Positions 52,187-59,610 of a stretch of DNA of 64,000 nt are shown here, piece after piece. The position numbers were made by a program, and so were the translations under genes. Where the stretch lies: contig NZ_JBNNIX010000001.1 of the NCBI RefSeq assembly GCF_050269735.1, forward strand, positions 620,001-684,000. The letters run 5' to 3'. Numbering within the stretch: the first letter of the stretch is position 1; every line of letters starts with the position of its first letter. This DNA comes from Paenisporosarcina sp050269735 (lineage in GTDB: Bacteria > Bacillota > Bacilli > Bacillales_A > Planococcaceae). Below the pieces are notes generated by a model. The model saw only the letters and a program-made list of their open reading frames with translations, had not been told where the DNA came from and made no database searches.

Positions 52187-52385
52187 ACCTTTGATTTTAG
52201 ATAAGAATTGCGATAAATTAGGATGATTTAAAGGAAATCGATGAAGAGCACGATTATAAACATGAAATTCTTTAGGTAATATTCGTTCCGTGAAGATAAG
52301 AATTCTCCTTCCTAAAATTGAATTTTCAGATATATAATAAAGGCTAGCATTTCTGCGGTGTTAATAGCAAGTTTAGAGATTAGTA

Positions 52386-52556
52386 AATTGGTGAGCGAAC
52401 GCTCAGTTGTGAAATTCGGGGTTCACGTAGGAAAAACGACGGTTGACGTAGGAAAAAAACAGCTTCACGTAGGAAAAATCGCCATCCACGTAGGAATCCA
52501 CATTTATAACACACCAGCACTTCACAAAAAAGGCTGCCGAGCGAAGCGAACAGCCC
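52386..52556. repeat. Composite element with 21-bp array, core TCACGTAGGAAAA (second copy)
   Basis: Perfect palindrome TGAGCGAACGCTCA in its symmetric part, GTTGTGAAATTC, four units with CGT at 52426, 52447, 52468 and 52489 (exactly 21 bp), ACACCAGCACTTCAC, and hairpin GGCTG(52532-52536)/CAGCC(52551-52555). Near-identical flanks to the element at 51108; the two bracket the NERD gene in the same orientation. Confidence 0.88.
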
Positions 52557-52731
52557 CATTTAAAGCTTTTAAAACCTTTTATAATGCCCCACACGCCATT
52601 GCTTAGTGGGTGTTTCTGTGGGAATGTATTTAGTAACGCCATATCACATAACTTCATGAAAAAAAAGACAGGAAATGCAACATTATTTTCTGTATGATAG
52701 GGAATAGAGAGTTTTGAAAGGAGTGACTTCC

Positions 52732-53346
52732 ATGTACGTGATGTCACAAACTGGCTGGGTAGAAGTCATTTGCGGAAGTATGTTTTCCGGGAAATCAGAA
52801 GAATTAATTCGTCGTGTGCGACGCGTGCAATTTGCGAAACAAAAAATTGCTGTGTTCAAACCGCGTTTAGATAATCGTTACAGCGAAGAAGAAGTAGTAA
52901 GTCACAATGGCACGAAAGTGATTGCAGTGCCTGTCGAACGTTCTAAAGATATTTGGGGATATATTTCAGATGAGTACGATGTCATTGGAATTGACGAGGC
53001 GCAATTTTTTGATGAAGGAATTGTGGAAGTTGTGCAACGTCTTGCGAATCATGGATTCCGCGTCATTGTTGCAGGTCTTGATCAAGATTTCCGCGGGGAA
53101 CCATTCGGACCGATGCCAACATTGATGGCTGGTGCTGAACAAGTGACGAAGTTGCAGGCTGTGTGCCAAGTGTGTGGTTCACCGGCAAGCAGAACGCAAC
53201 GTCTAATCAATGGAGAACCGGCTGGCTACGAAGATCCAATCATTTTGATTGGTGCAACGGAAGCTTACGAACCACGTTGCCGTCATCACCACGAAGTACC
53301 AGCAGGCGTTACCCACCAAACTTCATTAGTGTACGATAAAGAGTAG
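52732..53346 (+). CDS. tdk: Thymidine kinase
   Basis: Salvage phosphorylation of thymidine, 204 residues, type II (zinc-binding) TK. P-loop GSMFSGKSEELIRR (about 15-28), DEAQFFDEGIVEVV with the catalytic Glu, GLDQDFRGEPFGPMP, zinc ligands CQVCG and CRHHHE, and the thymidine loop ILIGATEAYEPRC. ATG chosen with AAAGGAG about 9 nt upstream; six further in-frame codons upstream span the RBS itself. Located as in B. subtilis between rpmE and prfA. Confidence 0.96.
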   Translation: MYVMSQTGWVEVICGSMFSGKSEELIRRVRRVQFAKQKIAVFKPRLDNRYSEEEVVSHNGTKVIAVPVERSKDIWGYISDEYDVIGIDEAQFFDEGIVEVVQRLANHGFRVIVAGLDQDFRGEPFGPMPTLMAGAEQVTKLQAVCQVCGSPASRTQRLINGEPAGYEDPIILIGATEAYEPRCRHHHEVPAGVTHQTSLVYDKE

Positions 53347-53370
53347 CCAGAGCTGCTCTTTTTCTTTTTT
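53337..53370 (+). terminator. Terminator after tdk
   Basis: AAAGAGTAGC can pair with GCTGCTCTTT across a short loop, followed by TTCTTTTTT; the stem overlaps the stop codon. Confidence 0.55.
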
Positions 53371-53529
53371 GTTCGTTAATATTAAAATCGTGGAATAAAT
53401 GCCCATTCCAGTAAGAAGCTTCTAGTTAACGAACGCCGCACCGTTCCACTTTTCCAAGCTAGAGTAGCAATTTCCCCTCTTTTTCTATATAATTATACTG
53501 TTAATCACATGAACGGATGAGGTGAAAGT

Positions 53530-54609
53530 ATGTTTGATCGCTTACAGTCGGTAGAAGACCGATATGATCGCTTAAATGAATTGCTCAGTGACCCTGAGAT
53601 TGTTAATGATATGAATAAATTACGTACGCTTTCGAAAGAACAGTCGGACTTACAAGATACAGTCAATGCATACCGTGAATACAAACAAGTGAAAGAACAG
53701 CATGCAGACGCAAGAGCGATGCTTGACGATAAGCTTGATGCAGATATGCGTGAAATGGTCAAAGAAGAAATGAACGACCTGGCTGCACAGATTGATGCGT
53801 TGGAAGAACGTTTGAAGTTGTTATTAATTCCGAAAGACCCGAATGATGAGAAGAACGTAATCATGGAAATTCGCGGTGCTGCAGGTGGCGATGAAGCTGC
53901 TTTATTTGCAGGGAACTTATTCCGCATGTACAGCCGCTACGCTGATACGCAAGGTTGGAAAATCGAGATTATGGATGCTTCTCCTACCGGAATCGGTGGC
54001 TATAAAGAAGTTATCTTCATGATTAACGGGAAAGGTGCGTATTCGAAAATGAAATATGAAAACGGTGCTCACCGAGTTCAACGTGTTCCGGAAACGGAAT
54101 CTGGTGGACGCATTCATACTTCAACAGCGACAGTTGCTTGTCTTCCTGAAGTAGAAGAAGTCGACGTGGAAATTCATGAAAATGATATCCGTACTGATAC
54201 GTATGCATCTTCAGGTGCTGGTGGTCAGTCCGTTAATACAACGATGTCTGCGGTTCGTTTAACGCATATTCCAACCGGGACAGTCGTTACTTGCCAAGAT
54301 GAAAAATCACAAATTAAAAACAAAGCGAAAGCGATGACGGTTCTTCGTGCTCGTGTTGCCGATAAATTCCGCCAAGAAGCTCAAGCTGAATATGATGCTG
54401 TCCGTAAATCTGCAGTTGGTTCAGGAGACCGCTCAGAACGAATTCGCACATACAACTATCCACAAAACCGCGTGACCGATCACCGCGTTGGATTGACGAT
54501 TCAAAAATTGGATCAAATCATGGAAGGTAAACTCGACGAAATCGTGAATGTCCTTATTATGACGGATCAATCCGAACGACTTGAGCGCATGAATGAAACC
54601 AATGTGTAA
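53530..54609 (+). CDS. prfA: Peptide chain release factor 1
   Basis: Reads UAA and UAG and triggers peptide release. The 359-residue protein has the anticodon-like PxT motif as PET in RVQRVPETESGGRIHTS (about 186-188) and the catalytic GGQ in SSGAGGQSVNTTMSAVRLTH (about 231-233). Intact, so amber readthrough in the nearby pseudogene would not stem from missing RF1. prmC, whose product methylates the GGQ Gln, begins 17 nt before the stop. Confidence 0.97.
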   Translation: MFDRLQSVEDRYDRLNELLSDPEIVNDMNKLRTLSKEQSDLQDTVNAYREYKQVKEQHADARAMLDDKLDADMREMVKEEMNDLAAQIDALEERLKLLLIPKDPNDEKNVIMEIRGAAGGDEAALFAGNLFRMYSRYADTQGWKIEIMDASPTGIGGYKEVIFMINGKGAYSKMKYENGAHRVQRVPETESGGRIHTSTATVACLPEVEEVDVEIHENDIRTDTYASSGAGGQSVNTTMSAVRLTHIPTGTVVTCQDEKSQIKNKAKAMTVLRARVADKFRQEAQAEYDAVRKSAVGSGDRSERIRTYNYPQNRVTDHRVGLTIQKLDQIMEGKLDEIVNVLIMTDQSERLERMNETNV

Positions 54610-55459
54610 ATATGTATACGAGGCTCTCGCGCGAGCCTCGTCTTTTTTAATAGAAAATGGACGTGAAGAACCTGTCGCGCGTATGTTGCTTCAACATGTA
54701 TTAAATAAAACACACGTGCAGTTGCTGATGGATATGCGTGAAGAAATCTCTGCCGAACAATTCAATCACTATTGGTCACTCATTGAACAACATAAGGACG
54801 GGAAACCGGTTCAATACATTATCGGTTCGGAAGAATTTTATGGTCGTACCTTCTCAGTCAATGAGCACGTTCTTATTCCACGTCCTGAAACAGAAGAACT
54901 CATTGCAGAGGCAACTTCCCGTATGAAACGATTATTTAACAATCAAACAGAGTTAACTCTTGCCGATATCGGAACAGGTAGTGGGGCAATCGCCATTACG
55001 ATGAAAGCTGAAGTTCCTTCCTTAAAAGTCACTGCAACGGATTTATCCACACAAGCATTGAAAGTTGCTCAAACGAACGCAGCTGAACTTGGAGTAGACA
55101 TCACGTTCAAGCAGGGAGATTTGACGGCACCTATTTCTAGTGAAAAGTGGGATATCGTATTATCAAACCCACCTTATATTGCACACGATGAAGCTCCTAC
55201 TCTATCAGATACGGTTTTGAATTATGAACCTCATAGTGCTCTTTTTGCGGATGAGCAAGGACTTCAATTATATAAAAGGTTAGCAGAGGAACTCCCAGCA
55301 CTCATGAATCGTCCGGCACTGATTGGCCTGGAAATTGGCTATTCGCAAGGTCTGGCTGTCCGATCTTTCTTTCAAAAATCATTTCCTTCAGCTCAAGTTG
55401 ATATAGTAAAAGATATAAACGGAAAAGAAAGAATGATTTTTTGTGAGATTCGTGTATAA
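54593..55459 (+). CDS. prmC: Release factor glutamine methyltransferase PrmC
   Basis: N5-methylates the Gln of the release-factor GGQ motif with SAM. The 288-residue enzyme has an N-terminal helical domain (SFLIENGREEPVARMLLQHVL), YIIGSEEFYGRTFSVNEHVLIPRPETEEL, SAM motif LADIGTGSGAIAITMK (about 122) and the catalytic NPPY in VLSNPPYIA (about 183). Start overlaps prfA by 17 nt; an ATG three codons later is possible. Conserved prfA-prmC pairing supports the call. Confidence 0.95.
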   Translation: MKPMCKYVYEALARASSFLIENGREEPVARMLLQHVLNKTHVQLLMDMREEISAEQFNHYWSLIEQHKDGKPVQYIIGSEEFYGRTFSVNEHVLIPRPETEELIAEATSRMKRLFNNQTELTLADIGTGSGAIAITMKAEVPSLKVTATDLSTQALKVAQTNAAELGVDITFKQGDLTAPISSEKWDIVLSNPPYIAHDEAPTLSDTVLNYEPHSALFADEQGLQLYKRLAEELPALMNRPALIGLEIGYSQGLAVRSFFQKSFPSAQVDIVKDINGKERMIFCEIRV

Positions 55460-55483
55460 ACGATCAACACCTTGTCCACAATG
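55454..55483 (+). promoter_or_regulatory. Possible sigma-F promoter of spoIIR
   Basis: GTATA, 15-bp spacer, GTCCACAATG, close to the sigma-F pattern GYATA-N15-GGNNANANTR. The predicted start is very near the ribosome-binding site, which lowers confidence. Confidence 0.35.
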
Positions 55484-55503
55484 TGGTCAAGGGGGAATGA
55501 ACA

Positions 55504-56070
55504 ATGATACAAGATTACGAGATTTTCAGAAACGAAGAACAGCAAACGAAGCGGTCTCCATGGATTGAATTGATTCTATCGCTCGTACTCATCCAAACGT
55601 TACTATTTTTATTACCAGTTATCAGCGGAGCGGCAGAAGCAGTGCCAGCGGACGCTATTCAAATAAGAATCGTCGCAAACAGCAACACGGACGAAGATCA
55701 ACAAATCAAGTCGTTAATTCAACAAGAAATCCAGCCACTTCTTGAAAAAGCAGCTGCGAGTGTTCAAACAACTGCACAACTTGAAAAAGAATTGACGCAG
55801 TTATCCACTGACATCTCGTTAAAAGCGCAAGCCATTACGGAACAAGCCATTCATGTCAGCTTATCAAAAGCATTGATTCCACCAAAAACAGATGGCACTT
55901 TCTTTTATGCACAAGATTTCCACCAAGCACTTATTGTCACAATCGGAAGCGGCAAAGGGGACAATTGGTGGTGCGCTTTATTCCCAAAAGTCTGTTATCA
56001 AGAGGAAGAAGTAAAAGAAGAGCCTGTGAAGTTTTGGACATGGGAGTGGATAAAAAGCAAGTTTTGGTAA
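55504..56070 (+). CDS. spoIIR: Stage II sporulation protein R
   Basis: Forespore-secreted signal that activates SpoIIGA and hence processing of pro-sigma-E in the mother cell. The 188-residue product has an N-terminal hydrophobic segment (about residues 20-43) and the family core IQIRIVANSNTDEDQQIKSLIQQEI; the C-terminal signature GSGKGDNWWCALFPKVC is almost invariant in SpoIIR. CAAGGGGG precedes the ATG. In the conserved order prmC-spoIIR-ywlC. Confidence 0.95.
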   Translation: MIQDYEIFRNEEQQTKRSPWIELILSLVLIQTLLFLLPVISGAAEAVPADAIQIRIVANSNTDEDQQIKSLIQQEIQPLLEKAAASVQTTAQLEKELTQLSTDISLKAQAITEQAIHVSLSKALIPPKTDGTFFYAQDFHQALIVTIGSGKGDNWWCALFPKVCYQEEEVKEEPVKFWTWEWIKSKFW

Positions 56071-56073
56071 GAG

Positions 56074-56116
56074 TTATACACATTTACACACCTAGTTATC
56101 AACAGTATGTGCATAA
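56074..56116. promoter_or_regulatory. Cluster of three DnaA-box-like sites
   Basis: TTATACACA (56074-56082, +), TTATCAACA (56096-56104, +) and TGTGCATAA (56108-56116, the minus-strand TTATGCACA). Each differs from the consensus TTATCCACA at one base. They lie between spoIIR and ywlC. Confidence 0.65.
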
Positions 56117-56152
56117 CTAAGTCGAAATCCTTTAAGAAAGGAGAATTATCGC

Positions 56153-57187
56153 ATGAAAACGAAAAAACTAATTGTGGATAACATTGTGAATAAAAACCTA
56201 GTTTATTCACAAGCTGTGGAAAAATTAAATGCTGGTGAAGTTGTCGCATTTCCAACTGAAACTGTTTACGGTTTGGGTGCAATTGCAACGGATGAAAAAG
56301 CCGTCGCGAAAATTTTCGAGGCAAAAGGCCGACCATCTGACAACCCTTTGATTGTACATGTAGGCGCAGCTAATGATATCGAAAAATATGTGACGACAGT
56401 TCCTGATAAAGCTCAAGCATGTATTAAAGCATTTTGGCCGGGTCCGTTAACTTTGATCTTAAATGCAAAACCAAATACCTTCGCTTTCAATGTAACTGCA
56501 GGTTTATCAACAGTCGGATTGCGGATGCCTAATCATCCTGTGGCACTTGAATTGTTGACGATGTTGAATAAACCCGTTGCGGCACCCAGTGCAAATCGCA
56601 GTGGTAAACCAAGTCCAACAACCGCATTACATGTGGAAAAAGATTTAGAAGGACGTATTCCAATGATTTTGGATGGTGGGGCTACAGGAATCGGACTTGA
56701 ATCAACCGTAGTGGATTTCACAGTTGATCCTCCAGTAATACTTCGACCAGGAGGCGTAACCGCTCAAATGTTGCACGAAGTCATCGGAGAAGTGATTGAA
56801 CCGGATACAACAAAAATGGATGAAGCATCTGTACCACGGGCACCTGGTATGAAATATGCACACTATGCACCGGACGCTCCTGTGTATCTAATTCAACCAG
56901 ACGTGGATGAAGTGAAGAAAGCCATTGAGTCTATACATATGAAACAACAGAAAGTTGCTTTACTTGCTCCAGATGATTTCAGTCAAAGTGAGGCGGACTG
57001 GTTCTTTTCATTTGGCGATCAAAAAAAACTTGAAGCTTCCGCACAATATTTATACGCACATTTACGTGCCTGTGATGAGACCACGGCAGACGTGATTTTG
57101 GTGACAGTACCAGAGCGGACGGGCGTTGGCGCAGCCATTTTCAATCGTTTGGAAAAAGCGGCGGATGGCAACTGGTGGTACTCCTAA
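56153..57187 (+). CDS. ywlC: L-threonylcarbamoyladenylate synthase (Sua5/TsaC type)
   Basis: First step of t6A tRNA modification: makes threonylcarbamoyl-AMP from Thr, bicarbonate and ATP. The 344-residue long (Sua5) form has the YrdC domain with GEVVAFPTETVYGLGA, KIFEAKGRPSDNPLIVHV, WPGPLTLIL, VGLRMPNHPVA and PSANRSGKPSPTTA, and a Sua5 C-terminal domain (residues about 215-344, PRAPGMKYAHYAPDAPVYLI). AAAGGAG lies 8 nt before the ATG. B. subtilis YwlC is in the same place. Confidence 0.96.
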   Translation: MKTKKLIVDNIVNKNLVYSQAVEKLNAGEVVAFPTETVYGLGAIATDEKAVAKIFEAKGRPSDNPLIVHVGAANDIEKYVTTVPDKAQACIKAFWPGPLTLILNAKPNTFAFNVTAGLSTVGLRMPNHPVALELLTMLNKPVAAPSANRSGKPSPTTALHVEKDLEGRIPMILDGGATGIGLESTVVDFTVDPPVILRPGGVTAQMLHEVIGEVIEPDTTKMDEASVPRAPGMKYAHYAPDAPVYLIQPDVDEVKKAIESIHMKQQKVALLAPDDFSQSEADWFFSFGDQKKLEASAQYLYAHLRACDETTADVILVTVPERTGVGAAIFNRLEKAADGNWWYS

Positions 57188-57244
57188 TCTCTTCCTTTTT
57201 TGCATAAGCTAGTAGCAATGCAAAAGAGAGGGGAGATTTTTTCG

Positions 57245-57736
57245 TTGTCTACAGAAATGTTTGCGGGCCTCCTTACCGCACTGGATGTCGTCGCTCTGTA
57301 TAGTGTGTTGCCAAAAATCCGCTTCCCGCTCATCCTTGCCATTTGGACAGGAATTTTACATATGATTTTCCCGCTCCTTGGGTTCCTGGCGGGAGAATGG
57401 GTAACCTCGTTCATCGTAGAAGGTGGGCGTCTCATTTCCAGTGTACTGTTATTTTTAACAGGTGTGCATTTGTGTTTGTACCAACAAAAACCTAAATCTA
57501 CGATCATTCCCCCCATGTTTCTTGCCATTGTTGTCAGCATTGATACCTTTTCAGTTAGCTTATCTTTTGGTATGCTTCAATTACACAAATGGTTCTTCTT
57601 ATTCAGTGCCGGCTTTTTCGCCCTATCATTCTCTTATATGGCGCTAAAAAGCAAACTGATCAAGGGGCCATTGCTTACACGCATATCAGGGGTTTGTCTC
57701 ATCATGATGGGCTTGCTCACTTTGCTAAATAAATGA
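57245..57736 (+). CDS. Divergent MntP-like (DUF204) membrane protein
   Basis: A membrane protein of about 163 residues with six hydrophobic helices, at the site of B. subtilis ywlD. Related to the MntP manganese exporter family: the second signature SIDTFSVSLSFGML (about residue 97) is recognisable, while the first reads ALDVVALYSVL rather than DAFAVS(L/I), so only one acidic residue per half is retained. Substrate is therefore uncertain. TTG start with GAGAGGGGA about 10 nt upstream; other in-frame starts upstream (TTG 57200, ATG 57218) lie before that site. ywlE follows after 9 bp. Confidence 0.75.
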   Translation: MSTEMFAGLLTALDVVALYSVLPKIRFPLILAIWTGILHMIFPLLGFLAGEWVTSFIVEGGRLISSVLLFLTGVHLCLYQQKPKSTIIPPMFLAIVVSIDTFSVSLSFGMLQLHKWFFLFSAGFFALSFSYMALKSKLIKGPLLTRISGVCLIMMGLLTLLNK

Positions 57737-57745
57737 GGGATTCAC

Positions 57746-58189
57746 ATGAACATCTATTTCGTCTGTACCGGAAATACGTGCCGCAGTCCGATGGCGGAAG
57801 CCATTTTCCAGTCTCATAATAAGGAAGGAATGGACGTCCGTTCTGCAGGTATCTATGCCATGGAGGATGGGGACATTTCTGAAAATGCCAAGCAAGTCAT
57901 TCGTGAAGCTGGCATTGATTTCACACATTATTCCCGTCAAGTAAGTGAAGAGGATATACGCTGGGCAGACCTTGTATTGACAATGACGACCGCACATAAG
58001 CAACTGATTATGCAAGCCTTTCCTTTTGCTGCAGACAAAATCTTCACCCTGAAAGAATACGTACGCCCATACGGCCCACATGATGTGTCCGACCCATTTG
58101 GCGGAGACGCACACATGTACCGTCAAACATTCCTGGAACTCACACAGCTAACGAATGAATTACATATTAAGTTAAATGAAGAAAAATGA
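57746..58189 (+). CDS. ywlE: Protein-arginine phosphatase YwlE
   Basis: Low-molecular-weight phosphatase reversing McsB arginine phosphorylation. The P-loop is Cys7-TGNT-Cys12-Arg13-Ser14 (FVCTGNTCRSPMAE). Thr11 is the residue that gives YwlE arginine-phosphate specificity over tyrosine phosphatases, which have Ile there. The general acid Asp lies in VSDPFGGD (about residue 118). The 147-residue length matches the family. Ends in a terminator. Confidence 0.95.
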   Translation: MNIYFVCTGNTCRSPMAEAIFQSHNKEGMDVRSAGIYAMEDGDISENAKQVIREAGIDFTHYSRQVSEEDIRWADLVLTMTTAHKQLIMQAFPFAADKIFTLKEYVRPYGPHDVSDPFGGDAHMYRQTFLELTQLTNELHIKLNEEK

Positions 58190-58219
58190 CAGCTCTCGAA
58201 TGATGGAGCTGTTTTTTTG
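58189..58219 (+). terminator. Terminator after ywlE
   Basis: Stem ACAGCTC/GAGCTGT with a 10-nt loop overlapping the stop codon, followed by TTTTTTT. Confidence 0.8.
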
Positions 58220-58242
58220 TTATGTAAAAGCTTATTAGTTTT

Positions 58243-58475
58243 GGTTTTCGCTACGCTGCTGTTGGAAAGAAGTGATGTCTCATAACTAGTAGACTTGGTG
58301 AAACAGGATTAAGCTAACTTTTGAGTTTGTGAAAAATTTAACGCTCAAAACGGAGGGTTTATCGCTCACTCACGACATTTATCGCTCATACGGAGGAAAT
58401 ATCGCTCAAATCGAACACTTTATCGCTCAAACACGTCTCAACTCCAAGCTAAGTTAATGAGATAACACCAGCACT
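58243..58475. repeat. Composite element with ~21-bp array, core ATCGCTCA
   Basis: Units with CGCTCA at 58342, 58363, 58383, 58403 and 58424 (steps 21, 20, 20, 21). Its left flank (58243-58282) is the reverse complement of the CATCACTTCT..CAACAGCAGCG block in the 39-kb tandem repeats, and its right flank has ACACCAGCACT (58465-58475) as in the 51- and 52-kb elements. It occupies the ywlE-rpiB gap. Confidence 0.75.
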
Positions 58476-58582
58476 CCAATCTCTAAAAACGATAAAACAA
58501 GATTAGCTAGAATGGCACTTTGCGCTTTTCTTAGTAAAAATGGTAAGATTAAAAAGAATCTGAATAGAAAAGAGGGACTGAA

Positions 58583-59023
58583 ATGAATATCGCGATATCT
58601 TCCGATCACGGGGGCAATAATTTGCGTAAAGAAATTACTTCTTTACTTGATGAACTGGGACACACATATCAGGATTTCGGTCCACAAACGAGCGATTCAG
58701 TTGATTATCCAGACTATGCAGGACCTGTTTCTGATGGTGTTGCTAAAGGGAAATTTGACCGAGGCATCTTAATTTGCGGTACAGGTATTGGCATGTCAAT
58801 AGCAGCCAATAAAGTAAAAGGTATTCGCTGTGCATTGGTTCACGATGTGTTCAGCGCAAAAGCGACACGTGGACATAATGATACCAATATATTAGCAATG
58901 GGCGAACGTGTAATTGGTGGCGGCCTGGCGCGAGAAATTGTGAAAACATGGTTAGAAGGCGAGTTTGAAGGTGGACGTCACGAACGTCGCATTGCCAAAC
59001 TTTCTGAACTCGAAAACATATAG
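58583..59023 (+). CDS. rpiB: Ribose-5-phosphate isomerase B
   Basis: Interconverts ribose-5-P and ribulose-5-P. The 146-residue product has ISSDHGGNNLRKEI at the N-terminus, DYPDYA, the catalytic Cys in GILICGTGIGMSIAANK (about residue 66) and CALVHDVFSAKATRGHNDTNILAMG. Member of the RpiB/LacA/LacB family; location (B. subtilis ywlF) favours RpiB. A GAGGGACTG sequence precedes the ATG. ywlG and glyA follow closely, probably one operon. Confidence 0.95.
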   Translation: MNIAISSDHGGNNLRKEITSLLDELGHTYQDFGPQTSDSVDYPDYAGPVSDGVAKGKFDRGILICGTGIGMSIAANKVKGIRCALVHDVFSAKATRGHNDTNILAMGERVIGGGLAREIVKTWLEGEFEGGRHERRIAKLSELENI

Positions 59024-59037
59024 AGGAGTTTGGTCAT

Positions 59038-59589
59038 ATGGATGCACTCACAATGTGGCAGCCGCAACTCGAACAATTGCTCAGTGAGTTTGCGACACAA
59101 GTCACGTTCATACCTGGGCAAATCATTGTGATTGGATGCTCGACCTCCGAAATTGTGGGGAAACGCATCGGCTCAGCAGGAGGGTTAGAAGTGGCGGAAA
59201 GCTTATTCAAGCCTTTACAAACATTTTCCAAAAAGCATGGAATTCATTTAGCTTTTCAAGGATGCGAGCATATTAACCGAGCGCTTACGATGGAACGACA
59301 AACGGCACTTGCTTACGGGCTAGAACCGGTAAATGTCATTCCTGTTCAAAAAGCGGGAGGTTCCATGTCTGCCTATGCCTATGTACAATTCAATGATCCG
59401 GTTGTGGTCGAACATTTACAAGCCCATGGTGGCATCGATATTGGACAAACTTTGATCGGCATGCACATTAAATCTGTTGCTGTGCCGATCCGAACAACAG
59501 TAAAACAAATTGGTGAAGCGATTGTCACACTCGCAACGACCCGACCGAAACTAATCGGCGGAGAGCGAGCAGTATATAAAATCAAGTAG
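59038..59589 (+). CDS. ywlG: YwlG family protein (DUF436)
   Basis: A 183-residue protein of the TIGR01440/DUF436 family, uncharacterised. Conserved blocks: IIVIGCSTSEIVGKRIGSAGG, HLAFQGCEHINRALTMER, VIPVQKAGGSMSAYAY and IDIGQTLIGMHIKSVAVP. Two conserved Cys (in GCSTSE and GCEH) hint at metal or redox chemistry, not proven. Always found between rpiB and glyA in Bacilli. GAGGAG lies about 8 nt upstream of the ATG. Confidence 0.9.
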   Translation: MDALTMWQPQLEQLLSEFATQVTFIPGQIIVIGCSTSEIVGKRIGSAGGLEVAESLFKPLQTFSKKHGIHLAFQGCEHINRALTMERQTALAYGLEPVNVIPVQKAGGSMSAYAYVQFNDPVVVEHLQAHGGIDIGQTLIGMHIKSVAVPIRTTVKQIGEAIVTLATTRPKLIGGERAVYKIK

Positions 59590-59610
59590 ACATAAAGGGG
59601 ATATGGACAC

